Of a stretch of DNA of 64,000 nt, positions 18,162-27,262 are shown piece by piece (position 1 is the first letter of the stretch; every line of letters starts with the position of its first letter). The stretch lies in contig NZ_FZOI01000002.1 in NCBI RefSeq assembly GCF_900188385.1, positions 278,542 to 342,541 on the forward strand, given 5' to 3'. This DNA is from Azospirillum sp. RU38E. Lineage in GTDB: Bacteria > Pseudomonadota > Alphaproteobacteria > Azospirillales > Azospirillaceae. Made by a program: the position numbers and the translations under genes. The notes beneath the pieces are model-generated. The model had not been told where the DNA came from and did not search any database. It worked only from the letters and a program-made list of their open reading frames with translations.

Positions 18162-19453
18162 TGCAGGAAACTGCCGCTGACCCGCCCGCGCACGCCACCG
18201 GCGGGGCCAAGGTCGCGACCGGTGGCGTCGTGCAGGCGGCAAAGCGGCTGATCGTGGCCCGGTTCGCTGACGGTGGCATAATGGAATTCATGCCCGCGCA
18301 GCCGCATCCCCGCCGGTCCCAGGGCGGCATCGGCCAGCAGTTCGGCACGGCGATAGCCCAGCGCCAGTTTGCGGCGTTTGAAACTGGTGGCATGGTCCAG
18401 CAGGCCGGCCATCGGGTGGATCACCCCGTCCGCATCTTCCAGCGTGCGGCCCAGCACCATGTAGCCGCCGCATTCCCCATGCACCGGGCGGGTGCGGGCG
18501 AAATCAGCCAGCCCGTCCCGGAAATTCTTCGCCGCTGCCAGCGCTCCGGCGTGCAGTTCCGGGTAACCGCCCGCCAGCCAGCAACTGTCTGCGTCGGCTG
18601 GCGGGGTCTCATCCGCCAGGGGGGAGAAGAAACAGAGTTCCGCCCCCTGCATTCGCCAGCCTTCCAGCAGATGCGGGTAAAGAAAGCTGAAAGCGGCATC
18701 GCGCGCCACGGCCACCCGCTGGCCGGGGGGCGGGGGGATCAGGTGGGGGGCTGCGGGCACCTGGGTGCGGATGGGGCCGGCCAGGGCCAGCAGCGCATCC
18801 AGATCCACCGCTGCCGCCAGTTTTTCCCCCAGCTTGGCCAGCAATGTTTCCAGCCCCGCAATCTCCCCGGCTTGCACCAAACCCAGATGGCGTTCGGGTA
18901 CCGCCAGATCATTGTCACGCGGGATGCGGCCCAACAAAGGCAGGCCGGCGCGGGCCAGGCCCTGTTCCACCTGCTGGGCGTGGCGGTCACTCGCCACCCG
19001 GTTGGCGATGACGCCGGCGACATTCACCGCCGGATCAAACCGTGCCATGCCAAATGCCAGCGCCCCCGCCGTCTGCGACTGGCCGGAAACATCCAGCACC
19101 AGCAGCACCGGCAGGCCCAGCCGGGCGGCCAGATCGGCCCCGGCGCCGCTGCGCCCCGGTTCTGCCGCCACGCCATCAAACAGGCCCATGGCTGCTTCCA
19201 TGATGACGATATCGGCCTCTGCTGCCTGTCGGGCGGCCAACTCATCCACCAGGGCGGGCGGCATGGACCAGCCATCCAGGTTCACGCTGGGCAGGCCGGT
19301 GGCGACCGTGTGAAAGGCGGGGTCTATATAATCCGGCCCGATCTTGGCCCCGGCCACGCGCAGCCCGCGCGCCCGGGCCGCCGCCATCAGGCCCAAGGTC
19401 ACCAGCGTTTTGCCAGAACCGGAACGCGGGGCGGCGACGATCAATCCCTTCAT
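18140..19453 (-). CDS. cobB: Cobyrinate a,c-diamide synthase
   Basis: Amidates the a and c side chains of (hydrogeno)byrinic acid using ATP and glutamine. The 437-residue protein has an N-terminal dethiobiotin-synthetase-like ATPase domain with the P-loop GSGKT (about 11-15) and KIGPDYIDP. The C-terminal class I glutamine amidotransferase domain has its nucleophilic cysteine in HGECGGYMVLG (about residue 327). The ATG at 19453 overlaps the cobA stop by one base (a GTG one codon earlier is possible). A fragment of this gene is found beyond the CRISPR array. Confidence 0.94.
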   Translation of the reverse strand: MKGLIVAAPRSGSGKTLVTLGLMAAARARGLRVAGAKIGPDYIDPAFHTVATGLPSVNLDGWSMPPALVDELAARQAAEADIVIMEAAMGLFDGVAAEPGRSGAGADLAARLGLPVLLVLDVSGQSQTAGALAFGMARFDPAVNVAGVIANRVASDRHAQQVEQGLARAGLPLLGRIPRDNDLAVPERHLGLVQAGEIAGLETLLAKLGEKLAAAVDLDALLALAGPIRTQVPAAPHLIPPPPGQRVAVARDAAFSFLYPHLLEGWRMQGAELCFFSPLADETPPADADSCWLAGGYPELHAGALAAAKNFRDGLADFARTRPVHGECGGYMVLGRTLEDADGVIHPMAGLLDHATSFKRRKLALGYRRAELLADAALGPAGMRLRGHEFHYATVSEPGHDQPLCRLHDATGRDLGPAGGVRGRVSGSFLHVICGEG

Positions 19454-20238
19454 CACAACCCCCTGAAGTCGGTTTCGGCAATATCCCCGATCACCAGAAT
19501 GGCAGGGGCTTCCAGGCCCGCCTGTGCGGCGGCATCGGCCAGCGTGGCCAGCGTGGCGGTGACACGGCGCTGCTTATCCGTGCCGGCCCAGGCGATGGCG
19601 GCGGCGGGCTTGTCTGCCCCCATTCCACCTTCCATCAAGGCGGCGGCGATGATGGGCAGGTTCTTCATGCCCATATAGATCAGGATTGGTTGATCCAGCC
19701 GGGCCAGGGCTGCCCAATCTGGCGCGCCCTCCCCATCGGCCCCGTGGCCGGTGGCCAGCACCAGGGCCTGGTTCACCCCGCGCATGGTGCCGGGCATCCC
19801 GGACAATGCCAGTGCCGCCAGGCCCGAGGTCAAGCCCGGCAGCACGCGGAAGGGAATGCCGGCGGCGATCAGGGCCGCCACTTCCTCGCCCCCGCGTCCG
19901 AAAATAAACGGGTCGCCGCCCTTCAGGCGCAGCACGCGGCTTCCCTGCCGGGCCAGTTCGATCAAGCGGTTGGTGATATCCGCCTGTTGCGCCGATGGTT
20001 TGCCGCCGCGCTTGCCGGCAAATTCCAGCACCGCACCGGGGGCGGCCAGGGCCAGCACGCGATCATCCACCAGTGCATCATGCACAATCACATCGGCCAG
20101 ATGCAGGGCGGTGGCCACGCCCAGGGTCAGATGTGCCGGATCACCCGGCCCGGCCCCGGCCAGCCAGACGCTGCCGGGGGTGAATTCTGGCAAATGGCCG
20201 CCTTGCAGATGGGCAAGTTGCTGGAGAATACTGGTCAT
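19453..20238 (-). CDS. cobA: Uroporphyrinogen-III C-methyltransferase
   Basis: SAM-dependent methylation of uroporphyrinogen III at C2 and C7 to precorrin-2, the entry to cobalamin and siroheme. The 261-residue single-domain enzyme has the tetrapyrrole methylase pattern: VWLAGAGPGDPAHLTL at the start, VIVHDALVDDRVL, RLKGGDPFIFGRGGEE and PGLTSGLAALALSG. It lacks the CysG dehydrogenase/ferrochelatase part, so precorrin-2 can go to the corrin route. The start is only 29 bp from the divergent cbiD start. Confidence 0.94.
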   Translation of the reverse strand: MTSILQQLAHLQGGHLPEFTPGSVWLAGAGPGDPAHLTLGVATALHLADVIVHDALVDDRVLALAAPGAVLEFAGKRGGKPSAQQADITNRLIELARQGSRVLRLKGGDPFIFGRGGEEVAALIAAGIPFRVLPGLTSGLAALALSGMPGTMRGVNQALVLATGHGADGEGAPDWAALARLDQPILIYMGMKNLPIIAAALMEGGMGADKPAAAIAWAGTDKQRRVTATLATLADAAAQAGLEAPAILVIGDIAETDFRGL

Positions 20239-20267
20239 GATGCGGCCCTGCGATTATAGCAGCCCTT

Positions 20268-21398
20268 ATGAATGATGATCCCGATCAGCCCAAACCCACG
20301 GGTCCGCTGCGCCATGGCTGGACGACGGGGGCCTGCGCCACCGCCGCCGCCAAGGCGGCGTATCAGGCGTTGCTGACCGGTCAGTTCCCCGACCCGGTAC
20401 AGATCACCCTGCCGGGCGGCCAGCAACCTTCCTTCGCTCTGGCGCGGGAGGCGCTGGGCGAGGGCCACGCCATGGCCGCCGTGGTGAAGGATGCCGGCGA
20501 CGATCCCGATGTCACCCATGGGGCCCTGGTCTGGGCCCGTGTGCGGCCCCGGCAGGATGGCGGGGCCGGTATCCGCTTTCTGGCCGGTGACGGTGTGGGT
20601 ACGGTCACGCGGCCAGGATTGCCGCTGGCGGTGGGGGAGCCGGCCATCAACCCCGTACCCCGGCGGATGATCAGTGCAGAGCTTTCCAGCCTGAACAACG
20701 GGTTGCAGCCCGATCTTGATGTAGAGGTTGGGGTGGAGAATGGTCAGGAACTGGCCCGCCACACCCTGAACGGGCGGCTGGGCATTGTCGGCGGCCTGTC
20801 CATTCTGGGCACCACGGGCATTGTGGTGCCCTATTCCTGTGCGGCCTGGATTGACAGCATCCATCGCGGGGTGGATGTGGCCCGCGCGCTCGGCCTGCGC
20901 CACATTGCCGCCAGCACCGGTTCCACCTCCGAAGCGGCGGTGCAGGCGTTTTATGGCCTGCCGGAACAGGCGCTGATTGATATGGGCGATTTTGTCGGCG
21001 GGCTGTTGAAATATCTGCGCCGGCACCCGGTGGAACGGCTGTCCATCGCCGGTGGCATCGCCAAGATGGTGAAGCTGGGCCAGGGGCTGATGGATCTGCA
21101 TTCCAAGCGCGGGCGGGTGGATCTGGACCGGCTGGCCGAGATCGCCGCCCGCTGCGGGGTGGAGGCCGAACGTGTCGCCCTGATCCGCAGTGCCGCCGGG
21201 GCGGGGGAAGCGTTGGTGATTGCCGGTGCGCAGGCCCCCGCCATGGCTGACCTTGTGGCGGTGGAGGCACGCAATGTGGTGGCCGCTTCCCTGGAGGGCA
21301 GTGGTATCATGGTGGAGGTGCTGGCCTTCGACCGGCAAGGCGTGCTGCTGGCTCATGCGCCCTTCCCGGACGCGGTGGGGCGGAACCGCCGGTCATAA
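20268..21398 (+). CDS. cbiD: Cobalt-precorrin-5B C1-methyltransferase CbiD
   Basis: A 376-residue CbiD protein: [19 protein letters not shown] near the N-terminus, then [25 protein letters not shown] and KIGD-like methylation motifs further on. CbiD performs C1 methylation in the cobalt-early route; in aerobic genomes without cobF it is thought to replace CobF. No cobF is seen here, whereas cobG and cobN are present, so a mixed enzyme set is likely. It is one of only two cob genes on the plus strand, and its 3' end overlaps cobM by 46 bp in convergent orientation. Confidence 0.92.
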   Translation: MNDDPDQPKPTGPLRHGWTTGACATAAAKAAYQALLTGQFPDPVQITLPGGQQPSFALAREALGEGHAMAAVVKDAGDDPDVTHGALVWARVRPRQDGGAGIRFLAGDGVGTVTRPGLPLAVGEPAINPVPRRMISAELSSLNNGLQPDLDVEVGVENGQELARHTLNGRLGIVGGLSILGTTGIVVPYSCAAWIDSIHRGVDVARALGLRHIAASTGSTSEAAVQAFYGLPEQALIDMGDFVGGLLKYLRRHPVERLSIAGGIAKMVKLGQGLMDLHSKRGRVDLDRLAEIAARCGVEAERVALIRSAAGAGEALVIAGAQAPAMADLVAVEARNVVAASLEGSGIMVEVLAFDRQGVLLAHAPFPDAVGRNRRS

Positions 21399-22129
21399 TC
21401 GCGGCTGTAAAGCGCGCTTTCACGGAAATCCCCGGCATCCAGAGCCGGGCCGATCAGGATCAGGGCGGAGCGTTCTGGCGTGCTCTGCTGCACCCTTTCC
21501 ACAATATCGGCCAGCGTGCCCTTGATCACCCGCTCCTCCGGCCAGGAGGCGCGGAAGACCACGGCCACCGGGCAGGTAGGGCCGTAATGCGGCAGGGCCT
21601 CCGCCACCACCGCATCCAGCACATGGATGGCCAGATGCACGGCCAGCGTGGCCCCTGTGGCGGCATAGGCGGCCAGCTTTTCCCCTTCCGGCATGGCAGA
21701 CGCCCGACCCGACATGCGGGTCAAGACCAGGGTTTGCGCCACGCCCGGCACCGTCAGTTCCCGGCCCAGCGTGGCGGCGGCGGCGGCAAAGGCCGGCACC
21801 CCCGGCGTCAACGTATAGGGGATGCCCAACTGGTCCAGCCGCCGCAATTGTTCTGCCACGGCGCTGTAGATGGACAGGTCACCCGATTGCAGCCGCGCCA
21901 CATCATGCCCATCGGCCTGGGCGCGCTGGAATTCGGCCACGATGCCATCCAGGTCCAAGGGGGCGGTATCCACCAGCCGCGCGCCGGGCCGGCACCAGGA
22001 CAAAACCTCGGGTGAGACGACCGATCCGGCATAAAGGCAGACCTCACACCTTGCCAGCAGGTCACGCCCGCGCACGGTGATCAGGTCCGCCGCACCAGGG
22101 CCGGCGCCGATGAAATGGATGGTCGTCAT
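21353..22129 (-). CDS. cobM: Precorrin-4 C11-methyltransferase
   Basis: SAM-dependent methylation of precorrin-4 at C11. The 258-residue tetrapyrrole methylase has [46 protein letters not shown] and [19 protein letters not shown], the last typical of CobM/CbiF. The start overlaps the MazF-like toxin stop (ATGA-type overlap), so it may depend on the toxin-antitoxin transcript or a read-through promoter. Convergent overlap with cbiD at its 3' end. Confidence 0.94.
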   Translation of the reverse strand: MTTIHFIGAGPGAADLITVRGRDLLARCEVCLYAGSVVSPEVLSWCRPGARLVDTAPLDLDGIVAEFQRAQADGHDVARLQSGDLSIYSAVAEQLRRLDQLGIPYTLTPGVPAFAAAAATLGRELTVPGVAQTLVLTRMSGRASAMPEGEKLAAYAATGATLAVHLAIHVLDAVVAEALPHYGPTCPVAVVFRASWPEERVIKGTLADIVERVQQSTPERSALILIGPALDAGDFRESALYSRDYDRRFRPTASGKGA

Positions 22130-22488
22130 GGGGTTTCCGTGGCCTGGGAATGGCGGGGGGAGGTGGCAAGGCCCAGGAAAACAGCCAATGCCTGATTGAG
22201 CCTGACCATATCCTCCTCATTCAGCCGACCGATCCGGCTGCCCAGTTCGGTTTTTGGTACGGCGGTCAGCTTATCCACCATCACTTTAGAAGGAATGCGC
22301 AAGCCATTGCGTTCATTGGGCGTAATCGGCAGCCGGAACAGGGGGGCTTCCACCGGATCGCTGGTGAAAGCGCAGACGATGATGGAGGCGGTGGCATCGA
22401 AATGGTCATCCTGCACAATCACCACCGGACGCGGCTTGCCGGCATAATCGGGGCCGCCGGCTACGGTCCAGACATCCCCCCGCCTCAT
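22126..22488 (-). CDS. MazF/PemK-family toxin (predicted endoribonuclease)
   Basis: A 120-residue type II toxin. The family pattern is clear: [26 protein letters not shown] at the start (RGDVW and KxRPVVIVQ), then [22 protein letters not shown] and a central [18 protein letters not shown]. MazF/PemK toxins cut mRNA. It begins inside the stop of the antitoxin gene and ends inside the start of cobM. Placement within the cobalamin cluster is unusual for such a module. Confidence 0.9.
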   Translation of the reverse strand: MRRGDVWTVAGGPDYAGKPRPVVIVQDDHFDATASIIVCAFTSDPVEAPLFRLPITPNERNGLRIPSKVMVDKLTAVPKTELGSRIGRLNEEDMVRLNQALAVFLGLATSPRHSQATETP

Positions 22489-22706
22489 TGATCGGTCCAG
22501 TCATCGCGGATGGCATCAATGAAGGCCTGATCCTCTGCCGCCTGCGCGCTTTGCGCCACAGCCAGGGATTGGCGGTGTGCCTCCGCCTTGAAACCGGGCG
22601 CGCGCATATCCGGCACCCATATCTGCACCGGGCGCAGGCCCTGGGCGCGCAGGCGCTGGCGGTGTTCCTGAACCTTCACGCGGGATGGCTTGGCATTCTT
22701 GCTCAT
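22485..22706 (-). CDS. Antitoxin, DUF3018/MazE-like
   Basis: A 73-residue antitoxin for the adjacent MazF-like protein. The sequence SKNAKPSRVKVQEHRQRLRAQG then LRPVQIWVPDMRAPGF is the pattern of DUF3018 antitoxins, which carry a short DNA-binding N-terminus and an acidic toxin-wrapping C-terminus (AAEDQAFIDAIRDDW). GGAGGG precedes the ATG at 22706. Upstream in-frame ATGs would run through the intergenic operator and are rejected. Confidence 0.85.
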   Translation of the reverse strand: MSKNAKPSRVKVQEHRQRLRAQGLRPVQIWVPDMRAPGFKAEAHRQSLAVAQSAQAAEDQAFIDAIRDDWTDQ

Positions 22707-22726
22707 CGGGAACCCTCCGTTGTCAT

Positions 22727-22740
22727 GGTTACATGTAACC
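22727..22740 (-). promoter_or_regulatory. Putative antitoxin operator
   Basis: Perfect 14-bp palindrome GGTTACATGTAACC, 20 bp upstream of the antitoxin start and just after the cobE stop. Position and symmetry fit autoregulation by the toxin-antitoxin complex. Confidence 0.6.
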
Positions 22741-22743
22741 ATA

Positions 22744-23127
22744 TCATGTCCCCTCCACCAGGGCCACCACCACCCCGCCCACCACATGGCGGGGCAGCAG
22801 GGGGCGGGCGTTGGGGCCGGCGGTGGCACGGGCGGCGGCTTCGGCGACAGAGGGCAGGCCGGTCAGGGTGGTGACGGCGGCGCTGGGCTGGCTGACCGGC
22901 TGGGCGGTGAGGGCGTCGCTATCCAGCAGATGCAGGGGCAAACCCCAGCCCTCCGCCAGAGCCAGCAGGCCGGGTTCGTCCCCCTTGCCGGTCCAACTGG
23001 CCAGGGCCGTCAGGTCGACGCGGGTGCGATCGGCGTTGGCCAAGGCGTCGTTCAGCGCGCTGGACAGCGCTGCCAGCGACGTGCCCCGGCGGCAGCCGAT
23101 GCCGGCGATCAGGGGGCGGCCTACCAT
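22744..23127 (-). CDS. cobE: CobE / CbiG C-terminal-domain protein
   Basis: A 127-residue protein of the CobE/CbiG_C fold: LIAGIGCRRGTSLAALSSAL near the N-terminus, DLTALASWTGKGDEPGLLALA in the middle and PSVAEAAARATAG near the end. CobE is required in aerobic cobalamin synthesis, probably in handling ring-contracted intermediates, but its exact reaction is unsettled. Start at 23127 overlaps the cobL stop; the ATG at 23145 is an alternative. The toxin-antitoxin pair lies directly downstream. Confidence 0.86.
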   Translation of the reverse strand: MVGRPLIAGIGCRRGTSLAALSSALNDALANADRTRVDLTALASWTGKGDEPGLLALAEGWGLPLHLLDSDALTAQPVSQPSAAVTTLTGLPSVAEAAARATAGPNARPLLPRHVVGGVVVALVEGT

Positions 23128-24371
23128 GGTTTTTCCCAGCGCCATTGCACGATGGGCATGGCGGGGCGCCAGCCGGTCAGCGGGCCGACGGGGGCCGCCT
23201 GGGCGATATCCAGCCGCAGCAGGCTGCCGCCCTTGCTGGCATGTTCGGCCAGCAACAGGGCTTCTGTTTCCAGCGTCACCGCATTCACCACCAGCCGCCC
23301 GCCGGGGTTCAGCGCCTCACGGCAGGTGGCCAGCAGTGCCGCTTTCGCACCACCCCCGATGAAGATGGCATCGGGGGTGGGCAGGGTGGCGATGGCGTCG
23401 GTGCTGTCGGCGTTGATGATGGTCAGGTCCGGCACACCGAGGCGGCGGGCATTTTCCGCGATGCGGGCGGCGCGGTCGGGCTGGCGTTCCACGGCGATAG
23501 CGCGTTGGGCCGGATGACGCAGGCACCATTCAATGGCGATGGAGCCGGACCCTGCCCCCAGATCCCACAGCAATTCCCCCCGGCGGGGGGAGAGGGCGGC
23601 CAGGGTCAGCGCCCGGACGGGGGCCTTGGTGATCTGCCCATCATGCTGAAACCAGTCATCCGGCAAACCGGGCGTCAGCCGGGGCAGGTTTGCCGCAGGT
23701 TCCGCCGCCACGGTGACGGCCAGCAGGTTCAGCGGATCGGCGCTGATACCGGTGAAATCCTGCGCGCTGCCATCGGCCCGGCTTTCCGCCGGCCCGCCCA
23801 GCCGGTTGAACAGGGTCAGGTGGGACGGGCCGAAGCCGTCCGCCACCAGCATCTGCGCGATGGTTGCCGGGGCTACTGCGTCGCTGGTCAGCAATAACAG
23901 GCGCTGGCCGGGGTGCAGATGCGGGCGCAGGCGGGTGATGTCGCGGCCATGCAGGCTGACAATCTCCACGTCCGCCAGTGACCAGCCGAGCCGGGAGGCG
24001 GCCAGGGCGGGGGCGGACGGGGCCGGATAGGCGATCCATTCCCCCGCCGACAGATGCGGTGCCAGTGTCGCCCCCACCCCGTGAAGGAACGGGTCGCCCG
24101 ATGCCAACACCACCACCGCCCGCCCGCGTGCGGCCAGCACGGCACTGATGCCATCGGCAAACGGGCTGGGCCAGGGCTGCGCCTGTCCCTGGATCAGCGA
24201 TGCCGCCAGCGACAAATGACGCTTGCCGCCGAACACCAGTTCGGCAGCGACCAAGGCTTCACGCGCAGCGGTGCCCAAACCATCCAGCCCATCCTCCCCA
24301 ATGCCGATGATGGACAGCCAGGGGCTGGGGGCGGCATGATCCGCCGGATTTTCCATTGCCGGATCAGTCAT
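23121..24371 (-). CDS. cobL: Precorrin-6Y C5,15-methyltransferase (decarboxylating)
   Basis: Bifunctional enzyme that methylates C5 and C15 and removes the C12 acetate carboxyl. The 416-residue protein is a CbiE-CbiT fusion: an N-terminal tetrapyrrole methylase half (WLSIIGIGEDGLDGLG, VVLASGDPFLHGVGATL) and a C-terminal Rossmann methyltransferase half (LLWDLGAGSGSIAIEWCLRH, PDAIFIGGGAK). Start at 24371 is chosen; it lies only 5 bp from the divergent cobK start. An ATG five codons later (24356) is possible. Confidence 0.92.
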   Translation of the reverse strand: MTDPAMENPADHAAPSPWLSIIGIGEDGLDGLGTAAREALVAAELVFGGKRHLSLAASLIQGQAQPWPSPFADGISAVLAARGRAVVVLASGDPFLHGVGATLAPHLSAGEWIAYPAPSAPALAASRLGWSLADVEIVSLHGRDITRLRPHLHPGQRLLLLTSDAVAPATIAQMLVADGFGPSHLTLFNRLGGPAESRADGSAQDFTGISADPLNLLAVTVAAEPAANLPRLTPGLPDDWFQHDGQITKAPVRALTLAALSPRRGELLWDLGAGSGSIAIEWCLRHPAQRAIAVERQPDRAARIAENARRLGVPDLTIINADSTDAIATLPTPDAIFIGGGAKAALLATCREALNPGGRLVVNAVTLETEALLLAEHASKGGSLLRLDIAQAAPVGPLTGWRPAMPIVQWRWEKPW

Positions 24372-24376
24372 CAGCC

Positions 24377-25156
24377 ATGCCCCCGCTTTATTCCGCCCCA
24401 TCCATTCTGATCCTGGGCGGCACCACCGATGCCCGGTTGCTGGCCGCGGCCCTGGCCGAACAAGGGGGAAGGCGGGTGGAATTGTCGCTGGCCGGGCGCA
24501 CCAAGGCACCCCTGGCCATGCCGGTGCCCACCCGTGTGGGCGGCTTTGGCGGGGTGGCAGGGCTGGCCGATTATCTGCGGGCGGGCGGGTTCAGCCTGCT
24601 GGTGGATGCCACCCATCCTTTCGCCGCCCGCATTTCCGCCAATGCGGTGCAGGCGGCGGGGTTGGCCGATGTGCCCCTGATCTCCCTCCACCGTCCCGGC
24701 TGGGAGGCTCAGGCCGGCGATGATTGGCGCATGGTGGCCGATGTGCCGGCGGCGGTGGCGGCGCTGGGGGCGGCTGCCGCCCGCGTCTTCGTCACCCTTG
24801 GCCGGCAGGAGGTGGCCCCCCTGCTGGCCGCCCCGCAGCACCATTACCTGATCCGCAGTGTCGACCCCATCGACCCGCCCTTGCCCCTGCCGCATCTGCA
24901 ATGCCTGCTGGACCGGGGACCGTTCAGCCTGGAGGGGGAATTGGCCCTGCTGCGCCACCACCGCATCAGCCATATCCTGTCCAAGAATAGCGGCGGGGAG
25001 GCAGCGCGCGCCAAGCTGGATGCGGCGCGCGCGCTGGGTATCCCCGTCATCATGGTGGCCCGCCCGGATAAGCCCGCCGGCCTGCGGGTGGACAGTGTGG
25101 CGGGGGTGCTGGGCCTGCTGCATCAACCCGGCCCCGCGATGGCGCGGGGGGTATAG
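24377..25156 (+). CDS. cobK: Precorrin-6A reductase
   Basis: NADPH-dependent reduction of the precorrin-6A macrocycle. The 259-residue protein starts ILILGGTTDARLLAAALAEQG, then LVDATHPFAARISANAVQAA and RVFVTLGRQEVAPL, all characteristic of CobK. It is on the plus strand between cobL and cobJ, which are on the minus strand. Its 3' end overlaps cobJ by 34 bp. No ribosome-binding site is evident before the ATG at 24377, which sits 5 bp from the cobL start. Confidence 0.92.
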   Translation: MPPLYSAPSILILGGTTDARLLAAALAEQGGRRVELSLAGRTKAPLAMPVPTRVGGFGGVAGLADYLRAGGFSLLVDATHPFAARISANAVQAAGLADVPLISLHRPGWEAQAGDDWRMVADVPAAVAALGAAAARVFVTLGRQEVAPLLAAPQHHYLIRSVDPIDPPLPLPHLQCLLDRGPFSLEGELALLRHHRISHILSKNSGGEAARAKLDAARALGIPVIMVARPDKPAGLRVDSVAGVLGLLHQPGPAMARGV

Positions 25157-25887
25157 ACCAGCGGTTCCAGTCCTGGCCGTTCCAGCACCCTGGTTTCCGC
25201 CGTGCCGATCAGCACACAGGTGGACATATCCACCTGTTCAGGGTCGGCCGCTGCCAGCGTTGTGAAGATCACGCTTTCATCCGGCCTGCCAATGGCGCGG
25301 CCGAAAATCACCGGCACGGTGCCGGGCAGCAGGTCGCGCAGCAGGGCCAGGGCCTGGCCCAACTGGTGCGGTCGTGCCTTGGAGCGGGGGTTATAGAAGG
25401 CCATGACGAACCCGCCCATGGCGGCGGCGCGCAGGCGGTTTTCAATCACCGACCAGGGTTTCAGATTGTCCGACAGCGAAATGGCGCAGAAATCATGCCC
25501 CAAGGGCGCGCCGACGCGCGCTGCCACGGCCAGCATGGCGGTGATGCCGGGGATGATCTGCATCTCCACCGTGCGCCATGCGGACGGCCCCTGTTCCATC
25601 TGTTCCAGCACGGCGGCGGCCATGGCGAACACGCCGGGGTCGCCGCCCGTTACCATGGCGACCTGCCGCCCTTCCTCCGCCACCAGCCGCAGGGCATGGG
25701 CAGCCCTGGCCGCTTCTTCCCGGTTGTCGGTGGGGATAATGTGCTGGTGGGGGGCAAGGTTGAGGCGGTCCAGATAGGGGCCATAGCCCAGCAGCCAGTC
25801 GGCCCGTGCAAGGGCCTCGGCGGCCTGCGGGGTGATCTGGTCGGCGGGGCCGGGGCCAAGCCCGATAATGGCAAGATGGCCGCTCAT
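25123..25887 (-). CDS. cobJ: Precorrin-3B C17-methyltransferase
   Basis: Catalyses methylation at C17 with ring contraction. The 254-residue tetrapyrrole methylase has LAIIGLGPGPADQITPQA, LLGYGPYLDRL, AMVTGGDPGVFAMAAAVLEQME and IIPGITAMLAVAARVGAPLGHDFCAISLSD, the last part specific to CobJ. The start overlaps the cobI stop (ATGA). Its C-terminal coding end overlaps the convergent cobK. Confidence 0.94.
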   Translation of the reverse strand: MSGHLAIIGLGPGPADQITPQAAEALARADWLLGYGPYLDRLNLAPHQHIIPTDNREEAARAAHALRLVAEEGRQVAMVTGGDPGVFAMAAAVLEQMEQGPSAWRTVEMQIIPGITAMLAVAARVGAPLGHDFCAISLSDNLKPWSVIENRLRAAAMGGFVMAFYNPRSKARPHQLGQALALLRDLLPGTVPVIFGRAIGRPDESVIFTTLAAADPEQVDMSTCVLIGTAETRVLERPGLEPLVYTPRAIAGPG

Positions 25888-26636
25888 TCCGCCGCCTCCG
25901 CCCGCGCCAGGGCCGCATCCTGCCAGCCGGGCAGCAGGATGATGGAGAAATAGGGGGCGGGCAGGTCGGCATCCCGTTCCGCCAGTGGCATCACCTGCTG
26001 CCCCGGCTGGCTGCCGCGTTCGACATAGAGCGCATCATCCAGCCGCCCGGTGCGGGCCAGCGCCCGGCGGATTTTCGGCAGGTTGCCCCCCACCTTCATG
26101 ATCACGGCAGCATCGGCCCCGGCCAGCCGTTCGGCCAGCGCATCCTCCCCCAGCGTGCCGGGCAACACGCACAGCACATCCTCCCCCTGGGCAATCGGCA
26201 CCCCGGCGGCGGCCCAGCAGGCGGCCATGCCGGTGACACCCGGCACCACCTCCACCGGGAAGCGCCCGGCCAGCCGTCGATGCAGATGCATGTAGGAGCC
26301 GTAGAACAGCGGGTCGCCCTCCGACAGCACCACCACATCGCGCCCAGCGGCCAGATGGGTGGCGATGCGGGCGGCGGATTCCTCGTAAAAGGCTGTGATG
26401 CGGCTGCGATAGGCATCGCTGTGCAGCGGCAGTTCGGTTGTCACCGGATATGCGAGTTCCTCCACCACCACATCGGCCCGCATCAGGCCGGCCACGGTGG
26501 TGCCGGCATTGCCCAGCCGCCCTGCCTTGCAGAAACGCGCCACCACGGGGGCCTCGCGGATCAGGCGGGCGGCCTTCAGCGTCATCAATTCCGGGTCGCC
26601 GGGGCCGGTGCCCACGCCATAAAGCCGCCCCGTCAT
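25884..26636 (-). CDS. cobI: Precorrin-2 C20-methyltransferase
   Basis: SAM-dependent methylation of precorrin-2 at C20. The 250-residue enzyme shows LYGVGTGPGDPELMTLKAARLI, then DVVVLSEGDPLFYGSYMHLHRRL and VVPGVTGMAACWAAAGVPIAQGED, matching CobI. Start overlaps the cobH stop by four bases. Confidence 0.94.
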   Translation of the reverse strand: MTGRLYGVGTGPGDPELMTLKAARLIREAPVVARFCKAGRLGNAGTTVAGLMRADVVVEELAYPVTTELPLHSDAYRSRITAFYEESAARIATHLAAGRDVVVLSEGDPLFYGSYMHLHRRLAGRFPVEVVPGVTGMAACWAAAGVPIAQGEDVLCVLPGTLGEDALAERLAGADAAVIMKVGGNLPKIRRALARTGRLDDALYVERGSQPGQQVMPLAERDADLPAPYFSIILLPGWQDAALARAEAAE

Positions 26637-27262
26637 GCTGCCAGCCCCGCCAGCGCGTTGATGGCGGCTGCCGTCATGGCACTGCCGCCCAGCCGCCCCT
26701 CCACGGTCAGCCAGGGCAGGGCGGGGGCAACCTCCATCAAGGCCTGCTTGGATTCCATGGCCCCGACAAAGCCCACCGGCATCCCGATGATGGCCGCCGG
26801 CTGGGGTGCCCCTGCCTCCAGCATTTCCAGCAGGTGAAACAGGGCGGTGGGGGCATTGCCGATGGCCACCACGCTGCCGGCCAGATCATCGCGCCACAGC
26901 TCCAGCGCTGCCGCCGACCGTGTGGTGCCCAGCCGTTCGGCCAAGCCCGGCACATCCGCATGGTGCAGGTGGCATATCACCCGGTTATCGGCGGGCAGGC
27001 GGGACCGGGTGACGCCACGTACCACCATTTCCGCATCGCACAGGATGGGGGCACCCGCACGCAGGGCCTGGGCAGCCTGGGACACGGCACCGGGGGCAAA
27101 GGCGAAATGGCGTGCGGCTTCCACCATGCCGCAGGCATGGATCATGCGGATGGCCACCTCTGCCTCCTGCCCATCGAAGCGGGACAGGTCCGCCTCGGCC
27201 CGGATGGTGGCGAAGGACTGGCGGTAAATGGCCGCCCCGTCCTTTTCATACTCATAAGGCAT
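26633..27262 (-). CDS. cobH: Precorrin-8X methylmutase
   Basis: Moves the C11 methyl to C12 to give hydrogenobyrinic acid. The 209-residue protein starts MPYEYEKDGAAIYRQSFATI; the catalytic histidine is expected in the RMIHACGMVEAARHFAF segment, and PAAIIGMPVGFVGAMESK is a typical CobH signature. The longer frame upstream is not used: the conserved N-terminus begins at 27262. It overlaps the cobG 3' end by 11 bp. Confidence 0.93.
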   Translation of the reverse strand: MPYEYEKDGAAIYRQSFATIRAEADLSRFDGQEAEVAIRMIHACGMVEAARHFAFAPGAVSQAAQALRAGAPILCDAEMVVRGVTRSRLPADNRVICHLHHADVPGLAERLGTTRSAAALELWRDDLAGSVVAIGNAPTALFHLLEMLEAGAPQPAAIIGMPVGFVGAMESKQALMEVAPALPWLTVEGRLGGSAMTAAAINALAGLAA

